This document shows positions 34,909-45,460 of a stretch of DNA of 64,000 bases, piece after piece. Positions within the stretch are counted from its first letter, which is position 1; each line of letters starts with the position of its first letter. The notes below the pieces were generated by a model that was not told where the DNA came from, did not search any database, and saw nothing but the letters and a program-made list of their open reading frames with translations. Made by a program: the position numbers and the translations under genes. This stretch comes from Persicaria tinctoria (lineage: Eukaryota > Streptophyta > Magnoliopsida > Caryophyllales > Polygonaceae): the NCBI GenBank assembly GCA_037127255.1, contig JBANSL010000013.1, forward strand, positions 24,647,688 to 24,711,687, in the 5' to 3' direction.

Positions 34909-35324
34909 GGCAATTGAGATAGGGAAAATCCTGACATCATAGCACAAGGGCGTTCTAATCTTTTACCAATAAATTGGAGTATTCAATATGACATTGATGC
35001 TACCGTTTTGCCTATCAATTATGATAGCGGTTTGGTGCATTAAGAGCGTCGACCAAATTAAATACGGTAATAGTTTCTTTTATTAAATATCAAAACCGTT
35101 TCAATTCCTTGAATTAAATGCCTTGACCGTTTCTTTTATGCTTAACTAATATAAATACGGGAAGGAAATTCTTTCTCGAAAAAGTGGACTGACTTGAGCG
35201 TCGGAGGGTCCTACGGGGGAGACAATCCCCGCCCCGACCTCGTTCGTTCTTGTTTGCAGGTTAGAGTTCTGGTTGAGAGCATGATCAAGATCGATCAACT
35301 ATGATGCAGATTTTATGCATCACA
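34909..35324 (+). repeat. Right arm of inverted pair
   Basis: Reverse complement of 26779-27195. On the plus strand it has a TATAAATACGGG box at about 35150 followed by a GAGCGTCGGAGGGTCCTACG block, the order expected of an LTR promoter and leader. Confidence 0.85.
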
Positions 35325-35362
35325 GAACTCATCAGGGCTCGGGGATTTATCTCTTCCTAGAG
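35325..35362 (-). pseudogene. LINE ORF2 continuation beyond the insertion
   Basis: The minus strand reads FSLGRDKSPSPDEF ending exactly at 35325; the next residues of the family pattern (GF-PASFF) are at 26773 on the other side of the 8.5-kb insertion. A stop lies just upstream (near 35367). This short piece proves the LINE was one unit before the insertion. Confidence 0.75.
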
Positions 35363-35367
35363 AAAAG

Positions 35368-36630
35368 TTTCATATAAATGCAAGATAATAAGGTTAAATG
35401 AAATATAACATTCTTAGCAACATAGAGTGCAATAAAAAACTTATCCAAGAAAAATATTATAATCATTCAAATAAATATTTTAAATTCGCATCTATATATA
35501 TGCAATGTTGTTAGTTGTATATTATTGAAAAAACACCTTTGCATTTTGGCAAAAATTGAAAGATGAAAGTTGTCTTAAATGGTTGGCCATGGACTTGAAA
35601 GATTAAACAAACTAATAAGCCATAACACAAATGAACTTTTTTTTACATCTAATTATTAATTAGTGTTTTATTACATGTAAAAATAATCCCGCATAATACT
35701 TTCATTACATTTTTTTTATGATGCCTTTCCCAATTGAGGACCCTAGGTAAGTGGTAACTGCCTGTGGGGCCTACCCTAAGGGCATATTTGGAATGAGTAT
35801 GTTTTTGAGTTTGAGCAAAATTATTATTTGTATATTTTAAATTTTTTGGAGAAGGTCTCACACAATGCTATTGCTAAGCTCTCATTTTTTTTCGAACAAG
35901 CTAAGTTCTCATTAATTCGGGATTGTCACAACAATTTTCCTGCATTGACAAACTTGATTAATAAATTTTAATTTTGACCATCAATTATACTTCCCCATTG
36001 CTTAATGGGTTGGCCCATGGGCTCAAAAGCTTGATACGCGTGGCCCAACATCTAGCTCTTCGTTGTCTGTGTTTGGTGCTGGCGGGTGTGACAGTTACTC
36101 ATCTTTGTTCCAGTCAATGTATTTAGTTGCCTATCACTATTGGAACTCAAAAAAATTTGGCTGGTTGAGACCTTGAATTGGTAAACAAAGAAGGATCATT
36201 TTGTGATTCGAACCAAAGACCTATAGGTATTACCCACAAGTCCTTTTCGGTGAGTCATTCTGAAATGGTTGACCTAGGCGATACCTAATAAGAAGAAGTG
36301 TCATATATGATGATTAATAAGGGTAGAGTTTCGTCTCTATATAGTATATATTGATTTAAATTATCTGGTTAACAATATTTAATTTAATGAAAGCTGAGAA
36401 TATATACTCCGTATATTTGAGCACCGTGGGGGCCACTTTACGGCCCACCGACGCAGCGCCTACATACTCCCAAGTCAGTCCCCTTCTTCATTTCTTAGAA
36501 ATGGAAGCTACTATCAATGGATCCATCATCCACAACCGGCCAACACCAATACAATTAATTATTCATTCTAATAATATAATGAGATAAATATTTCACTATC
36601 TTCCTGAGACGGGTTTATTTTATTTTTATA

Positions 36631-36634
<4 letters not shown>
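35368..36634. other. Intergenic; possible SINE-like trace
   Basis: No gene supported. On the minus strand around 36180-36265 a B-box-like TGGTTCGAATCAC occurs, with a weak A-box candidate upstream, which could be the remains of a tRNA-derived SINE. The rest is AT-rich without recognisable structure. Confidence 0.3.

Positions 36635-36679
<45 letters not shown>
36635..36679. repeat. (AT)n microsatellite
   Basis: About 22 AT dinucleotides in a row. Confidence 0.95.
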
Positions 36680-36681
<2 letters not shown>

Positions 36682-36854
36682 GGCCGGTAAATTCATGACC
36701 ACTAATTAGCTCCACAATACTTTCGCCGGATAAGCTTTGATTGGATAAAAATAAATAATGAACCAAGGGTTCGGCTGAAATCTTCAGAATGACATACCCA
36801 ATAATATTTTATTGTTTTTCCTTTTACGTGGCTTGGAAGTTGGAACTAAGAAAA

Positions 36855-36925
36855 TATGACTGAACTAAGAAAGGGGATTTGTTAAATATGACTATAACTA
36901 AGAAAGGGGATTTGTTAAATATGAC
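36855..36925. repeat. 33-bp tandem duplication
   Basis: AACTAAGAAAGGGGATTTG...AATATGACTAT occurs twice back to back. Confidence 0.8.
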
Positions 36926-37060
36926 TATATATAGTTAAATTATAAATATATTCGGTTGTATTTATAATTTGTGCACGTGGCTATATATATTCTTATTTTC
37001 CAATCTAATAATTAAGTTTAATACTATATGTATAGTTGTTTGGTATTTTTACCTTATAGA

Positions 37061-37649
37061 CAGTGGCGGTCACAGGAATCTCTGAAAAGTGGGGCAAAAT
37101 TACATACGAAATTAAAGACTTAAGATTTGGAGGAGCGTTCAATCAATTTTGAAGGCCCTATACAATTATTAAAATGAGGTCTATGATCTTATAGTCATTC
37201 TTGGCACTTGGATTCTTATACAAATTAATATTATTATGTGTGTAAGAGTATTCGAATTCTTACAAACTAAATTAGTTCTCATAACTTTAAAATATTTCTG
37301 ACTATAAAGTTCATTGTAGAGATTTTTTACAATAAAAAGTTTATATTTATATCATATGATATAGTACAAATATTATAGATCATTATACAATATAAATTAT
37401 CTTTTTCTACAAAGGTTTCAATTAATTATAAGTCTCTTTTCATTATAGTTTTTTAATTCGCCTATTTTATGGGTTCTAATCAATTTTAAGTAAATTTAAT
37501 TTTTTTAATAGAATGTTGAAATTTTGAATGTTGTATTTTTTTAAAAGTATAAAATATTTATAAATTTTTTTTAAAAGTATGAAATTTTTGGATGTTGAAA
37601 TCTTATGAAATCTATAAGCAGGGGCGGCCCCACCCTGGGGCCGCCCCTG
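37061..37649. mobile_element. hAT element, 8-bp duplication CTTATAGA
   Basis: Left end CAGTGGCGGTCACAGG; right end from outside CAGGGGCGGCCCCAGG. CTTATAGA flanks both sides (37053-37060 and 37650-37657). The 589-bp interior has no coding potential. The right end is embedded in a perfect palindrome, described separately. Confidence 0.85.
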
Positions 37650-37658
37650 CTTATAGAT
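37610..37658. repeat. Perfect 23-bp palindrome at hAT terminus
   Basis: Arms 37610-37632 and 37636-37658 are exact reverse complements separated by CCC. The palindrome includes the element's last 14 bases and 9 bases of flanking DNA, so the flank's target-duplication sequence appears inverted inside the element. Confidence 0.95.
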
Positions 37659-38480
37659 ATATGTATATTAATTGTACGTAAACGGTTATATATACATATT
37701 TATATATAATTATTAAAAACCCCGAAAGGGTTGATCAGAATCCCGTTAGGGTTTGGGTGCTTTATACACATCTGTTGTGTGGCTTTGCGTTTCGACGGGA
37801 TCAAGCTTTCTCTTCTGCATATGGGGTTTTGGTTGTTGAAGTCAAGACAAGTTTTTTAATACTTGAATGTTAAATGTTTTTTTTAATTTTAACACAAGTT
37901 TATGATTATACTTTAACATATAAAACAACAATTATTTTTGTTAATTGTTATCATATGAATAAGAATCCAAGTAAAATCAATAGATAAGCAGATGAGTCAA
38001 GTAAGTCAACCGTCATACATCAAATCAAAACATCGATACATATTACGAGTCAGAAATGCTAAAAGTTCATTAATCGTTGTAGATGATATAGTGTGCAACC
38101 CAACAACATATCCTTCAACCAACTACTAACAACCCAACAAAATATCATTCTCGGAACCAACAACAATTAGCAATACCTAAATGGGCCAAAAGCTAATAAT
38201 AATAATGAAAAAAAACTAATGGGCCAAAAGCTAAAAATGAAATGGGCATTGAAAATGATATGAGCCAATGATATAGTCAAACCACAAATAAGTCCATTTG
38301 CAACTTGCTAGTTAAATAAGGTTAAAACCTAAATGTATAATTAATTTGATTTAATTGTAGCACCGATCAATTGATTTGAATGTTTAAAAAAGGACGATGT
38401 TGCGGAATATCGAATTTCCGATTATGACTTTTTTGAAAATTGGTCGACAACCGCTGAGTCAATAACAATTAGTGTATTCA
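37659..38480. other. No recognisable gene
   Basis: AT-rich. A TGGGCCAAAAGCTAA phrase repeats near 38180 and 38220; nothing else to report. Confidence 0.4.
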
Positions 38481-38636
38481 ACCGAGTCAAAATTACATAT
38501 TCAAGTATTCAACCGAGTCAAAATCATTTATTTTAAGTAAATTACATATTTGAGTATTCAACCGAGTTAAAATCATTTATTTTAAGTAAATTACATATTT
38601 AAGTATTCAACCGAGTCAAAATCAACCTAATTATCC
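38481..38636. repeat. ~60-bp tandem repeat
   Basis: Four occurrences of AGTATTCAACCGAGTYAAAAT (Y = C or T), the last three spaced about 56-60 bp apart with a shared CATTTATTTTAAGTAAATTAC spacer. Confidence 0.85.
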
Positions 38637-38719
38637 AAATTCCAAACGAGTCGAATTTTATTCGACCGAAAACTCAAACCAACTATACCGCTGTACCCAC
38701 TTTGATTAATTCGAAACTC

Positions 38720-38960
38720 AAATGAGACCGACCCTCCTCTTGACCCGAAACCCGAACGAGACCGACCCGCTTTGACCCGAACCCGAATGGGCATGACCCG
38801 ACTTAACCCGAAACCCGACCAATCTAAAATTCATTATGACCGAACCTGACCCGACCAATGTCCGACCCGACCAATACCCGACCATAAATTTTACCCGAAT
38901 TGACCCGACCTGAGCAAGCCTGACCCGAACCCAACCCAAACGACTGGCTTGCCGGCTCTA
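38720..38960. mobile_element. hAT-like fragment, GACCCGA-rich
   Basis: Repeated GACCCGAACCCGA-type words end at GCCGGCTCTAG; read from outside, CTAGAGCCGGCAAGCCAG is a typical plant hAT terminus. The opposite end was not found. Confidence 0.45.
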
Positions 38961-38988
38961 GTTGTGATAGTGTGTATCGTGGAGGTAT

Positions 38989-39315
38989 ACAACACATGCA
39001 AGAGAGCTCTACAAAAATGAAGCAAAAACAACAAAACCAAACAAGATGAGACAGAAAATGGCGGACGAAGCCAAGCACCACCAGAAGCAGCACCGCAGGC
39101 CAACGATGATTGCTTCCCTGGTTTCATGATGTGTCTCTCGCCTGCAGACGAAGCCAAGCACCACCATAAGAACATGGCGAACGAAACCAAACAAGATCAG
39201 GTCTTGATGTGTCACAGGCCTGTGGTGCTGATGTGTCGTCCGCCATTTTCTTCTTCATCTTGTTTGGTTTTGTTGGTTTTGCTTCGTTTTTGTAGAGCTC
39301 TCTTGCCTGTGTTGT
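38989..39315. repeat. Long hairpin: ~79-bp inverted arms
   Basis: Arms 38989-39067 and 39237-39315 are about 90 percent complementary by eye, sharing CAAGAGAGCTCTACAAAAA and AAAATGGCGGACG, with a ~170-bp spacer that itself contains duplicated GACGAAGCCAAGCACCACCA words. A transcript would fold into a long stem. Confidence 0.8.
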
Positions 39316-40318
39316 GATTTAAACATGTTAAGTGATTGGAATTCATGATGCTTTCTTGTGCCTTAAATTTATTAGTGGAGTATGTTGAATGTCCCCCTAT
39401 AATTAGTAAACTTTTGACAAAGTTTGGTGATTCACTAACTACTTAGACTGAATTTTGACAATTTTGTGTTCACTCCATCTTAGGGTTGGGCTTCCGGTCC
39501 AAGACCGGTGGACAATAATCTCCAAAAACTTGGACCGCGAATCGGACTGGGACCGAAACTTATGGTCCTAGTATTTTCGGTCCACGAACCGTAAAGACCG
39601 GTTGAACAGAAACTTTATAACAACCCTTTCACAACAGTCGATGTTCACCCTTTTACAGCAACCCCTATTCATATTTTGCATTAAATCAAACACGTGTACA
39701 AAGCCTAAACTAAAATCAACATTGAAATTTATCTAACCTTTACATTTAAAATGGAATCTAGATCTAAAAGTATTACAAATTGAAATTTCTTAACCCTAGA
39801 TTTAAAATCAGGATGAGATTCTTCAATCTTAGTCTAGAAATATTTATGGTTACACCAAATCTATACTAAAATCGACATTAATTTGTCAAAATACACAAAA
39901 AAAAAAACTAGATCTAAGAAAGTGAAATTGGAGAGAGAGGGATGGCTCAGATTCGACCAAAGTTTGAACAATGAGAGGGATGGATACTGGCATCGGCGAC
40001 CACGGAGTGAAGGAGAGCACAAGGGCTGTTCTCGAACGCACGAAGCCGGAGTGAATGAGTGAGAGAGATGCGAGATGCGACTTCTTCTTCTTTGTTCGCA
40101 AACGCGTACACAGGAGGGAGAAAAGGGCATGCAATCAAGCCTCTTCCCCCTTTTTTTTTGGGTGTTGATAGATACACCGCAAATCCAGATTAAGGATTTG
40201 CATGTTGTTAAGGACGTACAAGTGTGGGACTGTGCACGTCCACTAGCAGACCCTTTGCACGTCCTTAACAACGTGCATGCACGTCCTTAAGGACGTGCAA
40301 TATATGCGTGCAAACCGT

Positions 40319-40366
40319 AGTTAGGGTTTCGCGTTTAGGGTTTAGGGTTTAGAGTATAGGGTTTCC
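40319..40366. repeat. Telomere-like TTTAGGG cluster
   Basis: Five degenerate TTTAGGG words, far too few for a telomere. Confidence 0.7.
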
Positions 40367-41239
40367 GAGGGTTTTGTATTGTTAATTGAAAAAAAATTGA
40401 AGTGTTTAGCTAGTGAAGTTGAAGGATTTATGGTCTAATTAAATGGAAAGCAATAATTGTTAAGGTTTTCATTCGGATAATATGCGAATAATGTTACACG
40501 GAACGGAAAAAAAGGTTTAATTACATCCATAATTTTAATAAACTGGTGCAATAAAATCTAGGAAAATAGTAAAGGGCGACCGGACTCGACACGTAAGACT
40601 CGAAATCTCTCAAACTGAGCTTGAAACGGAGCATCCCATCCTTCAACAAGTTTGGTTTAAGAGAATGATTGAATGAATTAATGTTCCAGGAGGTGTTACC
40701 TGTCAACTGGAACAAACGCAGATTTCACAAACTCTTAATCCCGGAGAACTGAAATCACAAATTTGAACTCCTGTCAACCTTCCTTCACCGTTCGCGAGAT
40801 AAGAAAATACTTACTCTGGGAGAGAAATTGAAGCACAAATCGCGCAGTAACATCGAAAACCCCAAAACACAACCGAATTAGGGCTAAATTTCACAAAATT
40901 AGGACTAAGATCAAGCACAAATCGCGTACTCACCTAATGATCCGGACGCAACAAGCTCAAATTGGAGGGAGAGAACAGCGCAACATGCCCTAAACGATGA
41001 TCGGCAACAAGCCTTGAACGAGATCTAGACGCAACAAGCTCAGATTGGATGGATTCAAGCTCGATCAGATGGATTGAAGCTCTAACCTCCAATTTACGTG
41101 TGCTGCAACAAGCCTTGAACGAGATCTGGTGGAGGTGATGTAAACGAGAGAGTAGGAGATGAACGAGAGAGGAGGAGATGAAAACGAGAGAGGAACTCAG
41201 GACTGAGGAGCAAAGAAAAGTAAGAGAATACGGAGTATT

Positions 41240-41514
41240 ATTTGTAAGGATTGGGCGACAAAACCTTTTTTTTCATCGCCTTAAATGTCAAAGGTGGGCC
41301 ACTACTCTGCCAAAGTTTATATTATGGGCGATAAAATATTTATTTTCGCCACTGAGACCTTAAATTGGACGACATTTGTTTTTTTTCATCGCACAAAGTA
41401 ACTTTGGGCGTCCAATTTTATTTTGGTCACAAATGCTTCATTTTGGGCCACCAAAGTTTACACGTCGCCCAAATTTTCAGAGTTTTGTCGCCGATACTCA
41501 TATTTCTTGTAGTG
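41240..41514. mobile_element. CACTA-type right end fragment
   Basis: Ends TTTCTTGTAGTG at 41514 with upstream GGGCGACAAA/TTCGCCAC subterminal words in both orientations. No left end found. Confidence 0.45.
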
Positions 41515-41803
41515 TTGAGAACGTTGCAAGCACGTTTTAAAAAAAAATAAAAACGTGCTTGCACGTCCGGGTTCCGGTGGTTGTAAACCCACCTGCACGT
41601 CTTTAAGGACGTGTGGATTTGCGGTGTATATAGCCGAAACGTTTTTTTAATGATAGGGTTTCCTGTCCAATTTGGCCCCGGGTTTGCGGGTTTGGACCGG
41701 AAATCGAAAATAGAATTTTCTTGGACCATAGACCGAATTGTAATATCCCGATCCGATCCAAAGACCGTAATTTCTGGTACGATTTAAATTTTGCCCATCC
41801 CTA

Positions 41804-42578
41804 CACCATCTGTGAGGGGGCAGTGTGACCCTCCTGTCACCTCATACAACGCCAAAGAGATTTAAAACGTGAATTTCAAAACAACATTTTTTTTTTAAGA
41901 ATTTATTTCAAAACAACACTTAGCAAGGCCATTTTTCATTAGATGACCAAACAGATATTGGTTATCACCAAATTAATTAGGAGAATACTTATGCAGCAAT
42001 AGCAAACACATTCACTTTCACATATGGAGTATGAGTTATAATTCCACTAAAATCAATTAAAAACGCTTTTCATTTCCACCCACAGTTATTGCAGGACCAC
42101 TTAATCCTTCAAACATATGTAAATTATATTCTTGATGGAGAATAATTCAACTAATCAAAGATAATTTGCTCATGTTTCCAATCGCTTTCTATTTTAGAGA
42201 GTTTTTTTTTAATTAGAAACGTGTGTTTTTTTTATAATAAAATTTTCATTTCAATATTTAAAATAGAAAAATTAGAAGAAAAAAAGAAGAAGAAAACATA
42301 TCTTTTTTGTGTACAATAGAAAACATATCATATATGATATATCCAACACTAAATCTACTAAATAGAAAAAAATATTAAGTTGAAGTTAAAATAATTTGAA
42401 AATTATAATTTTTTTTTTTCAATTTGGAGAAATTTTGGGGAAATATGTGTTGAAAATGCCATAATAATAATTCAACAGTGGAACATTTTAATATTTAAGT
42501 GCTTGAATCCAATTTAAGATTTTTTCTCCCTTTTGAAATCTCCAGTTTAACAAGTTTATTTGTTCACAATATTCCATA
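41804..42578. other. No recognisable gene
   Basis: AT-rich intergenic DNA. Confidence 0.5.
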
Positions 42579-42924
42579 GGATTTTTTTGCTAAGTGTCCA
42601 TTTTCTACAAGGCATTTTGCAAAATGTCCACTTTTATTCCCTCTTTTGCAAAATGTCCTAATATTATATTTTTGCCCTTCCTTCCCATTCCCTTCCTTTC
42701 TTCCCATTTTTATTTTGACCATTGACCAGTCAAAGTCAATGAATTGGTGACACAACTTTGGTGACAAAAAAAAAAATTGGTGACACGTTTTTTTTTTTCA
42801 ATTTTTTTTTTACGAAATTACTGTCACCCCCTTTATAAGTGGTGACATCGGTCAATGACTTTGGTGACACATGTATGATGATAAACAAATTTTTGGGTGA
42901 CAATTTTTTTTTTTTTACGAGATT

Positions 42925-43590
42925 AGTGTCACCGCCCTATCGTTGTCACCACAACCCATATCGCTGTCACCAGCCTTATTGCGGTCACCACCTCTATCGA
43001 TGTCACCTCCCTATCGCTGTCACCACTCATATCGCTGTCACCACCACTCTTATCGTTGTCACCACCACCTCTATCACTGTCACCACCACCTCTATCACTG
43101 TCACCACCACCTCTATCACTGTCACCACCACTCATATTGTTGTCCCCACCCTTATTGTTGTCACCACCTCTATCGTTGTCACCGCTCTATCGTTGTCACC
43201 ACTCCTATCATTGTCACCACAACCCCTATCACTGTCACCACCACCTCTATCACTGTCACCACCATCCATATTGTTGTCACCACCCTTATTGCTGTCACCA
43301 CCTCTATCGATGTCACCGCCCTATCGATGTCACCGCCCGATCGCTGTCACCACTCCTATTGCTGTCACCACCACCCATATCGCTGTCACCACCCGTATCG
43401 TTGTCACCACCTCTATCGCCGTCATCGCCCTATCGTTGTCACCACTTCTATCACTGTCATCACCACTCCTATCGTTGTCACCACCACCCCTATCACTGTC
43501 ACTACCACCCCTATTGCCGTCAGCACCTCTATCTCTGTCACCACCACCCCTATCACTGTCACCACCATTATTAGAGATGATTGCAGTGAC
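42925..43590. repeat. TGTCACC minisatellite (15/18-bp units)
   Basis: Roughly forty imperfect units such as CTATCACTGTCACCACCAC. Unit lengths are multiples of 3, so all three plus frames stay open for hundreds of bases. This explains the 301-, 229- and 172-residue Ser/Pro or Cys/His frames, which I reject as proteins. The minus-strand word is GGTGACA. Confidence 0.9.
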
Positions 43591-44491
43591 ATTGTCGGTG
43601 GTGACACATACAATATCAACTTTTTTTGGTGATATATTTGTTGTTCGAATTTTTTTTTACAGAATCATTGTCACCACTAATGTCACCACCCTTATTAGAG
43701 GTGACGCTCTTGGTGACACATGTAATTTCATGAATTTTTTTTAAAAAAAATATCGTGTAATCAAACACAATATGACAAAAATAAAAATAAAAAAACATAT
43801 AATTATATGAAAAATCTAGTGTAATCAAACACAATATCACAATAAAAAAAAAAGTGTAATCAAGCAATAGTATGTCAGCCCTTGACAATAAACCAAAGTG
43901 TTGTGCATTTTCGTATTACAAAATCATGGTCAATAGAATTGAACAAATAAATCAGAACTTGGAACAAGAAGAACAGATGGTGGCTTCACTGGAAAATGAT
44001 GAATTGATGGTATTCATTGCAAAATCAAACAACCGAACACAAATTCAGAAGTCACAAACATATATAACTTTAAACTAGTCATCCAAGTCACAAACATATA
44101 TCACAATTTCTATAACAGTAACTTGGTAACCATGAGCACAATTTCTATGACAGTAACTTGGTAACCATGAGCATAATGTCCTCTCTTAGTTTCATACCAC
44201 CAGCTCCTGTAAGTTGAAATTAAAAGTCAAGGTCGGTATAAAGTAACAAATGACTAAAAAAATATACAAGAAATATATGACCAAATGATTTGAATTTTAT
44301 AGCACTATGAAATAAGAAATACAAGAAAGATACTAGTTAATAGGCCGGTAAAAATGTTGAGCCAAAATGTAGAGCTGAAACACTATATTTAAAGTTTTAG
44401 ATAGCCACTGCAAGAACATGATGCAGGAACATGGTAGATTCATGTTAGCTAAGCAGCTATTGAGGCTGGATTAAGGGCTGAAAAGCTATTG
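43591..44491. other. Mutator-like element interior
   Basis: AT-rich. A 68-residue plus frame (43872-44078, with EQINQNLEQEEQMVASLEND) could be a captured coiled-coil exon but is not recognised. A TGACAGTAACTTGGTAACCATGAGCA stretch is duplicated at about 44112 and 44150 (landmark: AACTTGGTAACCATGAGCA). Confidence 0.35.
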
Positions 44492-44879
44492 TCACCATGA
44501 AATTTGCATGCGATTCACATTCTCAACCATGATTTTATACATATTTTTAGCAACAGGTGGCCTTGGATCTGTATCTAAAAGGGAATTGAATAACAACACA
44601 AGAACAAAGTGGGATCGAGATTCATATATAAGATGAATAATTAAAAAATGAACAATTAAATGAAACAACCAGAAGATGCAATTGTACAAAGCAAAAGTCT
44701 AATTTTAGAAACACATGAATAGAAACTGCAATTGAGCCAGAAGATGCAATTCTCGTATAAATTTATTCCAGGGATGATGAAAGCAATCAAACCTTGGCCT
44801 TTTGGATTAAACGACCCTTGGTCTCGCCTTTCATTCCAACAGTTGATGCCAAATCCAGCGGTTGCTCGCCCCCATCCAT
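44492..44879 (-). pseudogene. Captured two-exon gene start, unidentified
   Basis: Minus strand. Exon 1 runs from ATG at 44879 (MDGGEQPLDLASTVGMKG, then KGRLIQKAK) to a GT donor at 44792. Exon 2 follows a TACAG acceptor near 44570 (RPPVAKNMYKIMVENVN) and stops at 44492. Upstream sequence to about 44960 resembles a plant 5' leader (AACCCTAACCCTAGCCG on the plus strand). The regular exon-intron layout and good codon reading suggest a real host gene start carried by the element, but I do not recognise the family. Confidence 0.45.
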
Positions 44880-44959
44880 CTTCGGATCGTGGAAATCGGA
44901 AACCCTAACCCTAGCCGACCTAACTCTTCACTTCTTCGAACGCTAGGACAAGGGGAGGA

Positions 44960-45340
44960 GGCGGATCTCGACCTAGCTCTCTTCGTCCCCGCCGCCATAT
45001 TCGAATATCTGTGAATCTGCGATATGAGAATTCAGACGAATCTCTGTGAATCTGCTATCAGAATCTCCCTTTCAACCGTGAAAATCGACAAAATCGCAGA
45101 TATGAATCTCTTATTTGAATCTCCATTTCGATCCGGCCGCAACTCCGATCCAGAGGTCTCCATGCCTCGATTCCGAACGGAGACAGTGATGATTGGCCCC
45201 GACTCCGATCAAGAGGTCTCCATGGCTCCCCTTCCGTTGTGTAATCAGACGATCGTTTTCTCGCCTCCCTCTCTCAGATATGTGGGAACTCTATGGAGAG
45301 GGTGAGCCGGCTATGTATCTAAACAAGGTTAAGTAATAAC
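44960..45340. other. Captured leader-like DNA
   Basis: GC-richer than its surroundings, with a duplicated CCGATCCAGAGGTCTCCATG / CCGATCAAGAGGTCTCCATG pair near 45146 and 45206. The 93-residue plus frame is not recognisable. Confidence 0.35.
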
Positions 45341-45460
45341 AAGGGTAAAATGGGGTTTTCAAAAAATTATAGGACATTTTACAAAAACTGATTTTAAGTG
45401 GACATTTTGCAAAAAAGGTTTGTCAAAATGAACTTTTAGCCAAATTTCTTCTATTCCATA

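Larger units (their letters stand above)
26779..35324. mobile_element. 8.5-kb insertion with LTR-like inverted ends
   Basis: Starts TGTGATGCATAAAATC and ends GATTTTATGCATCACA, with ~417-bp inverted arms. Flanks are GAACC (26774-26778) and GAACT (35325-35329), a likely 5-bp target duplication with one change. The boundaries are independently fixed because LINE codons stop and restart there. The arms look like LTRs (TG...CA ends, a GAGCGTCGGAGGGTCCTACG block, a TATAAATA box), yet they face opposite ways. A PBS-like GCGCCGTCGGTGGGGATCC follows the left arm at about 27203. A CACTA element lies inside. It may be an LTR element rearranged by inversion or a DNA element with long inverted ends. Confidence 0.65.
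40172..41629. mobile_element. Nested element with ATACACCGCAAATCCA inverted ends
   Basis: The left end ATACACCGCAAATCC is matched at the right by GGATTTGCGGTGTAT. Both subterminal regions carry palindromic ACGTCCTTAAGGACGT-type words. The target duplication is unclear (ATAG on both sides is only 4 bp). It lies inside the hAT-like element. Confidence 0.6.
39481..41803. mobile_element. hAT-like element, 8-bp duplication
   Basis: Left end TAGGGTTGGGC; right end from outside TAGGGATGGGC. Flanks CTCCATCT (39473-39480) and CACCATCT (41804-41811) match in 7 of 8 bases. Subterminal GGTCC/GGACCG words occur at both ends. The middle is largely occupied by other repeats (40172-41629). Confidence 0.75.
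42579..45451. mobile_element. Mutator-like element, 9-bp duplication TATTCCATA
   Basis: Flanked by identical TATTCCATA at 42570-42578 and 45452-45460, the 9-bp size typical of Mutator-like insertion. The ends are inverted: GGATTTTTTTGCTAAGTGTCC at the left and, from outside, GAAGAAATTTGGCTAAAAGTTC at the right, followed by shared TTTTGCAAAATGTCC blocks. The interior has a TGTCACC minisatellite and captured exon-like DNA but no transposase. Confidence 0.85.

Noticed and set aside
42925..43590. CRISPR-like array
   Set aside because: Units are contiguous and near-identical without unique spacers, in a plant nuclear context; it is a minisatellite.
42839..43744. 301-residue Ser/Pro-rich open frame, with two overlapping long frames
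   Set aside because: All three plus frames are open because of a 15/18-bp TGTCACC minisatellite; no start context, domain or splice evidence.
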